Positions 8,628 through 19,322 of a stretch of DNA of 64,000 bases are shown in pieces. Under the pieces are notes generated by a model, which was not told the origin of the DNA, did not search any database, and saw nothing but the letters and a program-made list of their open reading frames with translations. How positions within the stretch are numbered: the first letter of the stretch is position 1; every line of letters begins with the position of its first letter. The stretch comes from Flavilitoribacter nigricans DSM 23189 = NBRC 102662 (GTDB lineage: Bacteria; Bacteroidota; Bacteroidia; Chitinophagales; Saprospiraceae). Where the stretch lies: assembly GCF_002646595.1 (NCBI RefSeq), contig NZ_PDUD01000027.1, positions 1 through 64,000 on the forward strand. Reading direction: 5' to 3'. The translations under genes were made by a program, and so were the position numbers.

Positions 8628-9155
8628 ATGACTAAAGCAGAAAAAGCTGCCGCCATTGAAGGGCTGAAGGATAAGTTTTCCAATGTCAGTTATTTTTATC
8701 TGACGGATGCTTCCACCCTCACGGTAGAGCAGGTAAATAAATTCCGTGGTTTATGCTTTGAGAAAGGAGTCGAGATGAAAGTGGTTAAGAATACCTTAGC
8801 CCAGAAAGCGCTCGAGTCTTTTCCGGAAGAGCTGAACTACGACGCACTATACGAGTCCCTGAAGGGACCCACTGCGATCCTCTTCACCGAAACGGCGAAC
8901 ATGCCGGCGAAGGTGCTCAAAGAATTCCGCAAGGAATCTGAAAAGCCCATCCTGAAAGCAGCTTACATCGAGTCAGCTGTATACATCGGTGATGACCAGA
9001 TCGATTCCCTGTCCAAGCTCAAATCCAAAGAAGAACTGCTTGGCGACGTTATTGCATTGCTGCAATCTCCGGCCAAAACAGTTATCAGCTCGCTGCAGTC
9101 AGGTGGTCAGACGATCTCCGGCCTGCTCAAGGCACTGGAAGAGCGCGCTGCTTAA
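8628..9155 (+). CDS. rplJ: 50S ribosomal protein L10
   Basis: L10 anchors L7/L12 dimers to the ribosome. 175 residues: N-terminal rRNA-binding domain (MTKAEKAAAIEGLKDKF, VVKNTLAQKAL, GPTAILF) and a C-terminal helix for L12 binding. Only 19 bp separate it from rplA, too short for a classical L10 leader, so autoregulation may act elsewhere. Confidence 0.95.
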   Translation: MTKAEKAAAIEGLKDKFSNVSYFYLTDASTLTVEQVNKFRGLCFEKGVEMKVVKNTLAQKALESFPEELNYDALYESLKGPTAILFTETANMPAKVLKEFRKESEKPILKAAYIESAVYIGDDQIDSLSKLKSKEELLGDVIALLQSPAKTVISSLQSGGQTISGLLKALEERAA

Positions 9156-9270
9156 GGCAGTACGGACAACGGGCCGTTGGTCGATGTGCGTGGACCAACA
9201 CATTAATTTAGGCTTCCAAGTTAAAATCGCACGATAAATTATTTATCGTCAACTTTTAAAACCATTTATA

Positions 9271-9654
9271 ATGGCAGATCTTAAAGATTTTGCAGAACAG
9301 CTGGTAAACCTTACCGTTAAAGAGGTAAACGAACTGGCTACTATCCTGAAAGAAGAATACGGAATCGAACCTGCTGCTGCGGCAGTAGCAGTTGCTGGCC
9401 CTGCTGCCGGCGGCGGAGAAGGCGGCGGAGCTGCTGAAGAAAAATCCGAATTCGATATCGTACTGACTTCAGCTGGTGCTGCTAAGCTGAAAGTAGTAAA
9501 AGAAGTTAAGAACCTTCTCGGCGTTGGCTTGAAAGAAGCTAAAGAAATGGTAGACGGTGCTCCGGCTACCCTGAAAGAAGGTGTTGCTAAAGAAGAAGCT
9601 GAAAGCATCAAAGCTGCTTTGGAAGAAGCTGGTGCTTCTGTAGAGCTAAAGTAA
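9271..9654 (+). CDS. rplL: 50S ribosomal protein L7/L12
   Basis: 127-residue stalk protein that recruits translation GTPases. N-terminal dimerisation helices, an Ala/Gly-rich hinge at about 37-55, and C-terminal domain with the conserved [16 protein letters not shown]. Intact. Confidence 0.97.
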   Translation: MADLKDFAEQLVNLTVKEVNELATILKEEYGIEPAAAAVAVAGPAAGGGEGGGAAEEKSEFDIVLTSAGAAKLKVVKEVKNLLGVGLKEAKEMVDGAPATLKEGVAKEEAESIKAALEEAGASVELK

Positions 9655-9667
9655 TTTCAGCCAGAAA

Positions 9668-9700
9668 CCAAAAATCCGGTCACTATGATCGGATTTTTGG
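9668..9700 (+). terminator. Attenuator-like hairpin between rplL and rpoB
   Basis: A 14-bp stem with one G-U pair (9668-9681 with 9687-9700), loop of five, whose 3' arm carries TTTTT. Its position 14 bp after rplL and 180 bp before rpoB matches the place where many bacteria attenuate transcription so that less rpoBC than ribosomal mRNA is made. Confidence 0.7.
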
Positions 9701-9881
9701 AACTTTAAGGCTTAGCGAGTTGTTACTAACTGGCTAAGCCTATTCCAGTATATGTCGGAAGGCACTTTTAAGCCTCTTCTGAAATACGGATTAAACTTTT
9801 TTCCTTCTCGGGAGTATATTACTATATTGGAGGTTCTCGTTATAAAGTAAGGAGAGCCGCTAATCAAACAAAAATTTGCAG

Positions 9882-12800
9882 ATGACTTCAAACGGTAAGG
9901 TGCAAACAGCCGAAGAGCGGAGAGTAAGCTTCGGCAAGATAAAACTTTCCTCCCAGTATCCTGATCTTCTCGAGATCCAATTGAAATCCTTCCAGGAATT
10001 CTTTCAATTGGAAACGACGCCCGAAAATAGGGTTAATGAAGGACTTTACCGAGTTTTTCAGGAAAACTTTCCCATCGTCGATGCCCGAAATATTTTTGTT
10101 CTCGAGTTTTTGGACTATTTCGTTGACCCTCCCCGCTATACCATCGAGGAGTGTATGCAGCGTGGTTTGACCTACAGCGTTCCGCTGAAGGCTAAGCTGC
10201 GTTTGTCCTGTAATGACGAGGAACACATCGACTTCCAGACCATCGTGCAGGATGTATTCCTGGGGAACATTCCCTATATGACCCCGAAGGGAACATTCGT
10301 CATCAACGGCGCCGAAAGGGTGATCGTTTCGCAGTTGCACCGTTCTCCCGGTGTATTCTTCGGGCAATCATTCCACCCCAACGGTACCAAGATCTATTCC
10401 GCACGGGTCATTCCATTTAAGGGAGCCTGGATGGAATTCGCGACCGATATCAACACGGTGATGTACGCCTATATCGATCGTAAGAAAAAATTCCCGGTAA
10501 CGACCCTGCTACGGGCCATCGGTTACGATTCGGATAAATCCATTCTGGATATTTTCGATCTGGCCGACGAAGTACCGGCGGAACGCAAAGAACTGGAAAA
10601 AGCGATCGGTCGCAAACTGGCCGCCCGCGTACTGCGTACCTGGACAGAAGATTTCGTAGATGAGGACACCGGTGAGGTGGTTACCATCGAGCGGAATGAG
10701 ATCATCCTCGAACGGGATATCGTTCTGGACGAGGACAATATCGAAGAGATCCTGGACGCGGAGATCGAAACCGTTATCCTGCAGAAAGAGGATATCGATC
10801 TCGATTACTCCATTATATATAACACCTTGCAAAAAGACCCTTCCAGTTCCGAAATGGAAGCGGTTCAACATATTTACCGCCAGTTGCGCGGTACCGATCC
10901 CCCCGATGAAGAAACAGCTCGTGGTATTATCGACAAGCTGTTCTTCTCCGATAAGCGGTACAACCTCGGTGAGGTAGGCCGTTATAAGATCAACCGCAAG
11001 CTGGGACTGGATATCTCCAAGGAGGTACTGGTACTGACGAAGGAAGATATCATTTCCATCGTGAAGTACCTGGTTAGCCTGATGAACCAGAAAGCAGAGA
11101 TCGACGATATCGATCACCTGAGCAATCGCCGGGTACGGACGGTAGGGGAGCAGCTTTACGCTCAGTTCGGCGTAGGTCTGGCCCGTATGGCCCGGACCAT
11201 TCGCGAACGGATGAACGTACGGGACAATGAGGTATTTACCCCCATTGACCTGATCAACGCGCGTACGCTGTCTTCCGTGATCAACTCTTTCTTCGGTACC
11301 AGTCAGCTGTCGCAGTTCCTGGATCAGACCAACCCGCTTTCCGAGATTACGCACAAACGTCGGATCTCGGCACTCGGACCTGGAGGTCTTTCCCGTGAAC
11401 GCGCCGGTTTTGAGGTGCGGGACGTACACTATTCTCACTACGGCCGCCTTTGTACCATTGAGACGCCGGAGGGACCGAACATCGGTCTGATCTCCACGCT
11501 CTGTGTACACGCCAAGGTGAATAAGATGGGCTTCCTGGAAACACCATACCGGGAAGTGATCGACGGCCAGGTAGACGTGGAACACGAAGCGAACTACTTG
11601 TCCGCCGAAGGGGAAGACTACAAACGGATCGCCCAGGCCAACGCGCCGATCGACCCGAAAGGTAACTTCCTGTCCGACCGGATTAAATGTCGTGAGCACG
11701 GTGATTTCCCCGTACTGGCACCGGAAGATATCGAATTCATGGACGTGGCGCCCAACCAGATCGTTGGGGTGTCCGCATCGATGATCCCCTTCCTGGAAAA
11801 CGATGACGCCAACCGGGCCCTGATGGGATCCAACATGCAGCGTCAGGCCGTACCGCTGTTGCGCCCTTCTTCTCCGATCGTAGGTACCGGACTGGAAGGT
11901 AAAGTAGCACGTGACTCCCGGATGTTGATCAACGCCGAAGGCGACGGGGTGGTGGAATACGTGGATGCCAACGAAGTGGTGATCCGCTACGACCGTTCCG
12001 AAGAAGAACAACTGATCTCTTTCGAAGATAACCGCAAGTCCTACCAGCTGACGAAGTTCAGACGGACCAACCAGGGTACCTGTATCAACCTGAAGCCGAT
12101 CGTTCGTCGGGGTCAGCGGGTGGTGAAAGGCCAGATCCTTTGTGACGGCTACGCTACCGATCTGGGAGAACTGGCACTGGGTCAGAACCTGAAGGTGGCC
12201 TTCATGCCCTGGAAAGGTTACAACTTTGAGGATGCGATCGTACTTTCCGAACGTGTGGTTCGCGAGGACGTTTTCACCAGCTTGCACATCGAGCACTTCG
12301 AACTGGACGTGCGCGACACCAAACTGGGTGAAGAGGAACTGACGAATGATATCCCGAACGTGAGTGAAGAAGCCACCAAGGACCTGGATGAGAATGGTAT
12401 CATCCGCGTGGGTGCCTGGGTGAAAGAAGGAGATATCATCATCGGTAAGATCACGCCGAAAGGGGAATCCGATCCGACTCCGGAAGAAAAACTGCTGCGG
12501 GCGATCTTCGGTGATAAGGCCGGAGATGTTAAAGATGCTTCCATGAAAGCGCCGCCTTCCACAAAAGGCGTTGTTATTAATAAGCAGCTGTTCGCCCGGG
12601 CGAAGAAAGATAAAGTACAGAAGGCACAGGAAAAAGATCTGTTGTCCAAACTCGATGATCAGCACAAGATTGCGGTGAACGAGCTGAAGACGATCCTGAT
12701 CGATAAACTGCTGCTGCTGCTGAAAGAAAGCAAATCACAGGGCGTCAAGAGTATTTACGGCGAAATGCTGATCCCGTCCGGCACCAAATTCGGTACCGAA

Positions 12801-13703
12801 TTATTGCGGGATATCGAATACCAGACGGTGGATTATACGAACTGGACCGACGATGGCCACACCAACGATCTGATCGCTCGCCTGCTGCACAACTACAGCA
12901 TTCGTTTCAACGAAGAAGTAGGTCGCTACAAGCGCGAGAAATTCAACATCAGTATCGGTGATGAGCTGCCCGCCGGCGTACTCAAACTGGCCAAAGTTTA
13001 CATGGCCAAGAAGCGTAAGCTGAAAGTGGGTGATAAGCTGGCCGGTCGTCACGGTAACAAAGGTATCGTGTCTCGTATCGTTCGGATGGAGGACATGCCG
13101 TTCCTCGAGGACGGAACTCCGGTGGATATCGTACTGAACCCGCTGGGTGTACCTTCACGGATGAACCTGGGGCAGATCTTCGAAACCGTACTGGGTTGGG
13201 CCGGCGAAAAGCTGGGCATGAAATTCGGTACGCCGATCTTCGACGGTGCCCGTCAGGATGAGATCCAGGAGTACATCGATCAGGCCAGTCTGCCGGAATT
13301 GGGTCAAACCTACCTCTACGACGGGGAAACCGGTGACCGCTTCCACCAGCAGGCTACGGTAGGGGTGATCTACATGCTGAAATTGTCCCACATGGTGGAT
13401 GATAAGATGCACGCCCGTTCTATCGGTCCTTACTCGCTCATTACGCAACAGCCGCTGGGTGGTAAAGCACAGTTCGGTGGTCAGCGTTTTGGTGAGATGG
13501 AGGTTTGGGCACTCGAAGCATTCGGTGCGTCCAACATCCTGCAGGAGCTGCTGACGATCAAGTCGGATGACATCAACGGTAGAGCCAAGGCTTACGAGGC
13601 CATCGTGAAAGGGGACAATCTGCCCGAACCGGGTATCCCCGAGTCGTTCAACGTACTCGTACACGAATTGCGCGGTTTGGCGCTCGATGTGAAATTTGAC
13701 TAA
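9882..13703 (+). CDS. rpoB: DNA-directed RNA polymerase subunit beta
   Basis: 1273 residues from ATG 9882; a TTG two codons upstream at 9876 could also serve but ATG is preferred. Core motifs are intact: the rifampicin-region stretch [23 protein letters not shown] and [21 protein letters not shown], the catalytic-region [13 protein letters not shown], and the C-terminal [21 protein letters not shown]. Length and insert pattern are normal for Bacteroidota. It is 99 bp ahead of rpoC. Confidence 0.98.
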   Translation: MTSNGKVQTAEERRVSFGKIKLSSQYPDLLEIQLKSFQEFFQLETTPENRVNEGLYRVFQENFPIVDARNIFVLEFLDYFVDPPRYTIEECMQRGLTYSVPLKAKLRLSCNDEEHIDFQTIVQDVFLGNIPYMTPKGTFVINGAERVIVSQLHRSPGVFFGQSFHPNGTKIYSARVIPFKGAWMEFATDINTVMYAYIDRKKKFPVTTLLRAIGYDSDKSILDIFDLADEVPAERKELEKAIGRKLAARVLRTWTEDFVDEDTGEVVTIERNEIILERDIVLDEDNIEEILDAEIETVILQKEDIDLDYSIIYNTLQKDPSSSEMEAVQHIYRQLRGTDPPDEETARGIIDKLFFSDKRYNLGEVGRYKINRKLGLDISKEVLVLTKEDIISIVKYLVSLMNQKAEIDDIDHLSNRRVRTVGEQLYAQFGVGLARMARTIRERMNVRDNEVFTPIDLINARTLSSVINSFFGTSQLSQFLDQTNPLSEITHKRRISALGPGGLSRERAGFEVRDVHYSHYGRLCTIETPEGPNIGLISTLCVHAKVNKMGFLETPYREVIDGQVDVEHEANYLSAEGEDYKRIAQANAPIDPKGNFLSDRIKCREHGDFPVLAPEDIEFMDVAPNQIVGVSASMIPFLENDDANRALMGSNMQRQAVPLLRPSSPIVGTGLEGKVARDSRMLINAEGDGVVEYVDANEVVIRYDRSEEEQLISFEDNRKSYQLTKFRRTNQGTCINLKPIVRRGQRVVKGQILCDGYATDLGELALGQNLKVAFMPWKGYNFEDAIVLSERVVREDVFTSLHIEHFELDVRDTKLGEEELTNDIPNVSEEATKDLDENGIIRVGAWVKEGDIIIGKITPKGESDPTPEEKLLRAIFGDKAGDVKDASMKAPPSTKGVVINKQLFARAKKDKVQKAQEKDLLSKLDDQHKIAVNELKTILIDKLLLLLKESKSQGVKSIYGEMLIPSGTKFGTELLRDIEYQTVDYTNWTDDGHTNDLIARLLHNYSIRFNEEVGRYKREKFNISIGDELPAGVLKLAKVYMAKKRKLKVGDKLAGRHGNKGIVSRIVRMEDMPFLEDGTPVDIVLNPLGVPSRMNLGQIFETVLGWAGEKLGMKFGTPIFDGARQDEIQEYIDQASLPELGQTYLYDGETGDRFHQQATVGVIYMLKLSHMVDDKMHARSIGPYSLITQQPLGGKAQFGGQRFGEMEVWALEAFGASNILQELLTIKSDDINGRAKAYEAIVKGDNLPEPGIPESFNVLVHELRGLALDVKFD

Positions 13704-13802
13704 TAATTTAATTGTGAGTGAGTGCACGATGAAAAAGTAGTGGAATCCCAATGTTTCACTTCTTTTTCATTCGCCACTTCTCACCTCTAATAAAAACAGC
13801 GT

Positions 13803-16800
13803 ATGCCTTTTAAAAAGAAGAATCAAGTTCAAACGCAAAACTTTGATAGCATAACCATTGCGCTGTCTTCTCCGGATGATATCCTGGAAAGATCGTACGG
13901 TGAGGTGCTCAAGCCTGAGACCATCAACTACCGATCTTACAAACCGGAACGCGATGGCTTGTTCTGCGAGCGCATCTTCGGTCCGGTTAAGGATTACGAG
14001 TGTTACTGCGGTAAGTACAAGCGGATTCGCTACAAAGGGATCGTTTGTGACCGTTGTGGAGTAGAGGTTACCGAGAAGAAAGTACGGCGGGAGCGTATGG
14101 GCCACATAAAACTGGTCGTACCGGTCGTACACATTTGGTTTTTCAAATCTTTGCCCAATAAGATCGGCTATCTGTTGGGACTGTCTTCCAAAAAACTGGA
14201 ATCGATCATCTACTACGAGCGTTACGTAGTGATCCAGCCGGGTATCATGGAAGGCAAGGTAGAGAAAATGGATCTGCTGAGTGAGGAAGAATATCTGGAA
14301 CTGCTGGATACTATTCCCGTAGAAAATCAGCAACTGGATGATTCCGATCCTACCAAGTTCGTAGCCAAAATGGGAGCTGATGCGATTCGTGAACTGCTGA
14401 TGCGCATGGAACTGGACAGCCTGTCCTACCAACTGCGTCACCAGGCAGCCAACGAAACCTCGCAACAGCGTAAATCCGAAGCTCTGAAGCGTCTGCGTGT
14501 AGTAGAAGCTTTCCGCGACGGATTGTCCCGCATCGAGAACCGTCCGGAATGGATGGTGATCCAGTATCTGCCGGTTGTACCGCCGGAACTCCGTCCTTTG
14601 GTACCTCTGGACGGTGGTCGTTTCGCCTCTTCGGATCTGAACGATCTGTACCGTCGGGTGATCATCCGGAACAACCGTCTGAAGCGTCTGCTCGAGATCA
14701 AAGCGCCGGAAGTGATCCTGCGTAACGAGAAGCGGATGCTGCAGGAAGCAGTCGACTCACTGTTTGACAACTCACGGAAATCCAATGCCGTTAAAGCGGA
14801 AGGTGGCCGTGCGTTGAAATCGCTGAGTGATATTCTGAAAGGTAAGCAAGGTCGTTTCCGCCAGAACCTGTTGGGTAAACGGGTGGACTACTCCGGTCGT
14901 TCGGTGATCGTGGTAGGACCGACGCTGAAATTGCACGAATGTGGTCTTCCGAAAGGGATGGCAGCCGAGCTGTTCAAACCCTTCGTGATCCGGAAACTGA
15001 TCGAGCGCGGTATCGTTAAGACCGTAAAGTCAGCCAAGAAACTGGTTGATCGCAAGGATCCGGTGATCTGGGAGATCCTCGAAAATATTCTGAAAGGACA
15101 CCCGGTCATGCTGAACCGGGCCCCGACGCTGCACCGTCTTTCAATCCAGGCCTTCCAGCCGAAATTGATCGAGGGTAAGGCTATCCAGCTGCACCCGCTG
15201 GTGTGTACGGCATTCAACGCCGACTTTGACGGTGACCAGATGGCGGTACACGTACCGCTGAGCCAGGCGGCTATTCTGGAAGCCCAGGTACTGATGCTGT
15301 CCGCTCACAACATGCTGAACCCGCAGAACGGTTCTCCGATCACCCTGCCTTCACAGGATATGGTATTGGGACTGTACTACATCACCAAAGAGCGTCGGTC
15401 TACCGATGAGATCAAGGTGAAAGGGGAAGGCCGGGCGTTCTACTCCGCCGAAGAGGTGGTGATCGCCTACAACGAAGGCCAGCTGGAACTGCACGCACCG
15501 ATCAAGGTGCGGGTACGCACCGAAGATGAAGAAGGAAACTGGGTCATGAAGCGGATCGATACGACCTGCGGCCGGGTGATCTTCAACGAAAGCGTACCGG
15601 CAGATGTGCCTTTCATCAACCAACTGCTGACCAAGAAAAACCTGAAAAAGGTAATCGGTGGCGTTATCGAACGTACCAGTTTCGCGGTAGCAGCGGACTT
15701 CCTGGATAACATCAAGGAACTCGGGTTTATGTGGGCCTTCAAAGGTGGTCTGTCATTCAACCTGGGTGACCTGATCACGCCGTCGATCAAACAATCCATG
15801 CTGGAGGAAGCGCAAACTGAGGTTGACGAAGTTTGGGATAACTACAACATGGGTCTGATCACCAACAACGAGCGTTACAACCAGATCATTGATAAGTGGA
15901 CCTACGCCGATAACCGGATCACGGATACGCTGATGCGCGAATTGGCGGCCCACAAGCAAGGTTTCAACTCCGTATACATGATGCTGGACTCCGGTGCCCG
16001 GGGTTCCAAGCAGCAGATTAAGCAGTTGTGCGGATTGCGGGGACTGATGGCCAAACCGAAGAAATCCGGTGACTCCGGCGGGGCGGTAATCGAAAACCCG
16101 ATCCTCTCCAACTTCGTGGATGGATTGTCCGTACTGGAATACTTCATCTCCACGCACGGTGCCCGGAAAGGTCTTGCGGATACGGCTCTGAAAACGGCGG
16201 ATGCCGGTTACCTGACCCGTCGTCTGGTAGACGTTTCTCAGGACGTAGTGATTATGGAGGACGATTGTCATACCCTGCGTGGTATCGAAACGACGGCCTT
16301 CAAGGATAATGACAAGGTGATCGAAAACCTGTCTTCCCGAATCGAAGGTCGTTATACGCTGCACGATATCCTGCATCCGGAAACGGACGAAGTGATCCTC
16401 AAAGCCGGTGAATACATTGGCTCTATCATGGCTGCCAAGATCGAAGAACTCGATGTGGAAATGGTAACCATCCGTTCCGTACTGACCTGTGAGGCCAAGC
16501 GGGGCGTATGTGCCAAATGCTACGGTAAGAACCTGGCTACCGGCCGGATCGCAGAAATGGGTGATGCCGTGGGTATCATTGCGGCGCAGTCCATCGGTGA
16601 ACCGGGAACCCAGCTGACGCTGCGTACCTTCCACGTTGGTGGTATTGCATCTCTGTCGAAAACGGAATCGGAGATCGTTTCCAAATTCAACGGTAAGCTG
16701 GAATTTGACAGTATCCGGGTGACCGAGACCAAAGATGATCAGGGTAACAAGCAGAATATCGTACTCTCCCGGACGGGTGAGGTAAGAATTCTGGATATTG

Positions 16801-18113
16801 AATCCGGTAAGCAGTTTGCTTCTCACCACATTCCTTACGGTTCTATCCTCCACGTGAAGGATAAGCAGGAAGTGAAGAAGGGTGATCTGATCACGGAATG
16901 GGATCCGTTTAACGCGGTGATCGTTTCCGAATTCTCCGGTGTTGCCAAATTCGAAGATATCGAAGAAGGTGTGACCTACCGCATCGAGCGGGACGATCAG
17001 ACCGGCTATGCGGAGAAAGTAATTATTGAATCCAAGAACAAGCGTAAGATCCCCATCATTAAGATCATCAGTCCGGATGGTGAGGAACTGCGTAGCTATA
17101 ACCTGCCGGTGGGCGCTTACATCTCTATTGAAGACGGAGATGCAGTGAAAGCCGGTAGCAAAGTGGTGAAGATCCCGCGTAAACTGGGTAAGATCCAGGA
17201 TATCACGGGTGGTCTGCCACGGGTAACCGAATTGTTCGAAGCGCGTAACCCATCTAACCCGGCTACCGTATCCGAGATCGACGGTGTCGTTTCTTTCGGT
17301 AAGATCAAGCGGGGTAATCGTGAAGTGATGGTAACTGCCAAAGACGAGCAGGTACGTAAATACCTGATCGGTCTGTCCAAGCACATCCTGGTCCAGGAAG
17401 GTGACTTTGTACGGGCAGGTACACCACTGTCCGACGGTGCTACGGCTCCGCGGGACATCCTGGCGATCAAAGGGCCATTCGCCGTACAAACTTACCTGGT
17501 GAACGGAGTACAGGAAGTATACCGCTCGCAGGGTATCACCATCAATAACAAACACATTGAGGTGATCGTACGTCAGATGATGCGCCGCGTTCAGATCGAG
17601 GATCCGGGTGATACGCCATTCCTGGAAGGTGAAGCTGTTGAAAAATACGATTTCCTCCAGATCAACGACTGGATCTTCGACAAGAAATTCGTTACCGACA
17701 GTGGAGAATCTACCCGTCTGAAGCCTGGTCAGCTGGTAACGCTGCGCCAACTGCGGGAAGAGAACTCTTACCTCAAGCGCAACGATAAGGCTATCGTTCA
17801 GTATCGCGATGCGATTGCCGCTACTTCAAGTTCCCTGCTGCAGGGTATCACCAAGTCTTCTCTGGGTACGACGAGCTGGATCTCAGCTGCGTCCTTCCAG
17901 GAAACGACTAAGGTACTGAGTACAGCGGCCATCGGTGCCAAAGCCGATTCGCTGATGGGCTTGAAAGAGAACGTTATCGTTGGTAAGCGGATCCCGGCCG
18001 GTACGGGGCTGCCTTCATTCCGTGATCTCTACGTGAATACGAAAGAGAATCAGGAACGTCACGGCGGTCAGTACATGGAGGAATTCGAGGAAATGGACGA
18101 AGAATTAGGATAA
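13803..18113 (+). CDS. rpoC: DNA-directed RNA polymerase subunit beta'
   Basis: 1436 residues. The N-terminal zinc site CYCGKYK...CDRCGVE is present at about 66-86, the catalytic [15 protein letters not shown] (three magnesium-binding Asp) is intact, the bridge-helix region [17 protein letters not shown] is present, and the second zinc site has Cys residues in [13 protein letters not shown]. The C-terminus ([12 protein letters not shown]) is complete. It ends the ribosomal/polymerase operon and is followed by a strong terminator. Confidence 0.98.
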   Translation: MPFKKKNQVQTQNFDSITIALSSPDDILERSYGEVLKPETINYRSYKPERDGLFCERIFGPVKDYECYCGKYKRIRYKGIVCDRCGVEVTEKKVRRERMGHIKLVVPVVHIWFFKSLPNKIGYLLGLSSKKLESIIYYERYVVIQPGIMEGKVEKMDLLSEEEYLELLDTIPVENQQLDDSDPTKFVAKMGADAIRELLMRMELDSLSYQLRHQAANETSQQRKSEALKRLRVVEAFRDGLSRIENRPEWMVIQYLPVVPPELRPLVPLDGGRFASSDLNDLYRRVIIRNNRLKRLLEIKAPEVILRNEKRMLQEAVDSLFDNSRKSNAVKAEGGRALKSLSDILKGKQGRFRQNLLGKRVDYSGRSVIVVGPTLKLHECGLPKGMAAELFKPFVIRKLIERGIVKTVKSAKKLVDRKDPVIWEILENILKGHPVMLNRAPTLHRLSIQAFQPKLIEGKAIQLHPLVCTAFNADFDGDQMAVHVPLSQAAILEAQVLMLSAHNMLNPQNGSPITLPSQDMVLGLYYITKERRSTDEIKVKGEGRAFYSAEEVVIAYNEGQLELHAPIKVRVRTEDEEGNWVMKRIDTTCGRVIFNESVPADVPFINQLLTKKNLKKVIGGVIERTSFAVAADFLDNIKELGFMWAFKGGLSFNLGDLITPSIKQSMLEEAQTEVDEVWDNYNMGLITNNERYNQIIDKWTYADNRITDTLMRELAAHKQGFNSVYMMLDSGARGSKQQIKQLCGLRGLMAKPKKSGDSGGAVIENPILSNFVDGLSVLEYFISTHGARKGLADTALKTADAGYLTRRLVDVSQDVVIMEDDCHTLRGIETTAFKDNDKVIENLSSRIEGRYTLHDILHPETDEVILKAGEYIGSIMAAKIEELDVEMVTIRSVLTCEAKRGVCAKCYGKNLATGRIAEMGDAVGIIAAQSIGEPGTQLTLRTFHVGGIASLSKTESEIVSKFNGKLEFDSIRVTETKDDQGNKQNIVLSRTGEVRILDIESGKQFASHHIPYGSILHVKDKQEVKKGDLITEWDPFNAVIVSEFSGVAKFEDIEEGVTYRIERDDQTGYAEKVIIESKNKRKIPIIKIISPDGEELRSYNLPVGAYISIEDGDAVKAGSKVVKIPRKLGKIQDITGGLPRVTELFEARNPSNPATVSEIDGVVSFGKIKRGNREVMVTAKDEQVRKYLIGLSKHILVQEGDFVRAGTPLSDGATAPRDILAIKGPFAVQTYLVNGVQEVYRSQGITINNKHIEVIVRQMMRRVQIEDPGDTPFLEGEAVEKYDFLQINDWIFDKKFVTDSGESTRLKPGQLVTLRQLREENSYLKRNDKAIVQYRDAIAATSSSLLQGITKSSLGTTSWISAASFQETTKVLSTAAIGAKADSLMGLKENVIVGKRIPAGTGLPSFRDLYVNTKENQERHGGQYMEEFEEMDEELG

Positions 18114-18214
18114 GAAAAAGGGAAAGATTCCCGGTGATCAACCAGGGATCTGATCTTTGATCTTACCGAACGAACAAGTATAAAATCTGCCTGTCGGCAG
18201 AAAGGATATAAAAG

Positions 18215-18246
18215 ATCCGGAGTGGAAACGCTCCGGATTTTTTTTT
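18215..18246 (+). terminator. Rho-independent terminator after rpoC
   Basis: Eight-base stem ATCCGGAG (18215-18222) with CTCCGGAT (18231-18238), loop TGGAAACG, followed by a run of T. A smaller hairpin CTGCC-TGTC-GGCAG precedes it at 18187-18200. It lies 100 bp after the rpoC stop and closes the operon. Confidence 0.9.
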
Positions 18247-18386
18247 GCCCTAACCGGAGATCCCGGATAGTTCGCCGGATGCCGGGAGACGTTAAATAAT
18301 CGAACACGACCCGGAAATTTCCTGTTTTTAAAGTGATACATTAAGTGTTTTAAATCAAAAAACTAATTCAATAAACTCCCGAGACC

Positions 18387-18905
18387 ATGACTGAAAACCA
18401 TGTAATAAATACCGTAAAGGAAGAAGCTATCGTTCCCCCGATTCACGATGAAAAAGCTAATAAGATCATCCGTAATTATATCATTGCCGCTACCGGTGGT
18501 AGTTTTGTGCCGATCCCGGTCGTATCTACGGCGGTGATCACCGGCATTCAATTCTTTCTCGTGCGGGACCTGTGCAAATTGTATGATATCCCCTTTACGA
18601 GCCGGAAGATCAATGTGCTGGTCAATTCTGCTTTGGGTAGTGTAGTTACCCAGGTTGCAGCGATGGCTACCAAGATCATTCCGGGCGTAAGCGCGCCTAC
18701 GAAAGGTTTGTCCGGTGCTGCAATTGCCGGCCTGTACATCGCCACTTTAGGTGAATTTTATAAAGTTCACTTCCAGGACGGCGGTACGCTGGAAGATGCT
18801 TCCATCGGTGATCTGAAAAAATATTTTGTTGAAGAATACAAGCGGGGAGACATCAACGCCAGTAGTCTGAACCCGATCAATGTAGTGAAGCGAATTTTCG
18901 GGTAA
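18387..18905 (+). CDS. DUF697 family membrane-associated protein
   Basis: 172 residues resembling DUF697, a hydrophobic domain often fused to or found next to Era-like GTPases (YcjF-type). A glycine/alanine-rich hydrophobic segment at about 32-55 (ATGGSFVPIPVVSTAVITG), the LVRDLCKLYDI phrase and a second hydrophobic stretch near 105-125 are visible. The ends are hydrophilic. No GTPase gene is adjacent. Cellular role is not known. Confidence 0.7.
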   Translation: MTENHVINTVKEEAIVPPIHDEKANKIIRNYIIAATGGSFVPIPVVSTAVITGIQFFLVRDLCKLYDIPFTSRKINVLVNSALGSVVTQVAAMATKIIPGVSAPTKGLSGAAIAGLYIATLGEFYKVHFQDGGTLEDASIGDLKKYFVEEYKRGDINASSLNPINVVKRIFG

Positions 18906-19322
18906 TCATCCCATAATCAACCGTGAGCATATCGCTCTCACTGTATTGAAAAGCATTTATCGGATAGCAATTCCGGTAAATGCTTTTCTATTTTGGGGTA
19001 AGCCAAGACTTTCTAAGTTTCAAAAACTTAGAAAGTCTGAAAGCACATACCGTAATGTAGGGAGATATGATTTTCCTAAGATTTTATCCAAGAATAGATC
19101 CAGCGCACCAAATTTGCTCCAGCACTATATCCATTAGGTCGCTACGCTGTAGCTCTATTTATTTTCTTCCCTTCGGTCTGAAAATAGGACGGTGCGCTGC
19201 ACCTGGTTACTAATGGGATAGTGTAAGTTTCAAAAACTTAGAAAGTCTGAGAAAGCCCAAAAGTCTGATATCAACAACCAACCCTAAGCCCCCTCCGCTC
19301 CATCTTTAGGGCTGAATACCTG
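18906..19322. repeat. Compound repeat region: two palindromes flanking a long inverted repeat
   Basis: This 417-bp gap has no gene. It holds a perfect 15-bp inverted repeat (AGACTTTCTAAGTTT, 19006-19020 with 19024-19038), an inverted repeat of about 100 bp whose ends are CACTATATCCATTAG (19123-19137) and CTAATGGGATAGTG (19210-19223) with inner complementary parts CTATTT.TTTTC/GAAAATAG, and directly after it a truncated copy of the first palindrome (19224-19248). The 27 bases at 19014-19040 recur exactly at 19224-19250. Confidence 0.7.

Noticed and set aside
10509-12665. 718-codon minus-strand frame opposite rpoB, and similar long frames opposite rpoC and gcvP
   Set aside because: Long antisense frames are expected opposite strongly biased codon use in rpoB, rpoC and gcvP; their translations show no domain.
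19006-19250. CRISPR array
   Set aside because: The repeated palindrome occurs only twice here with a long unequal spacer and no cas genes.
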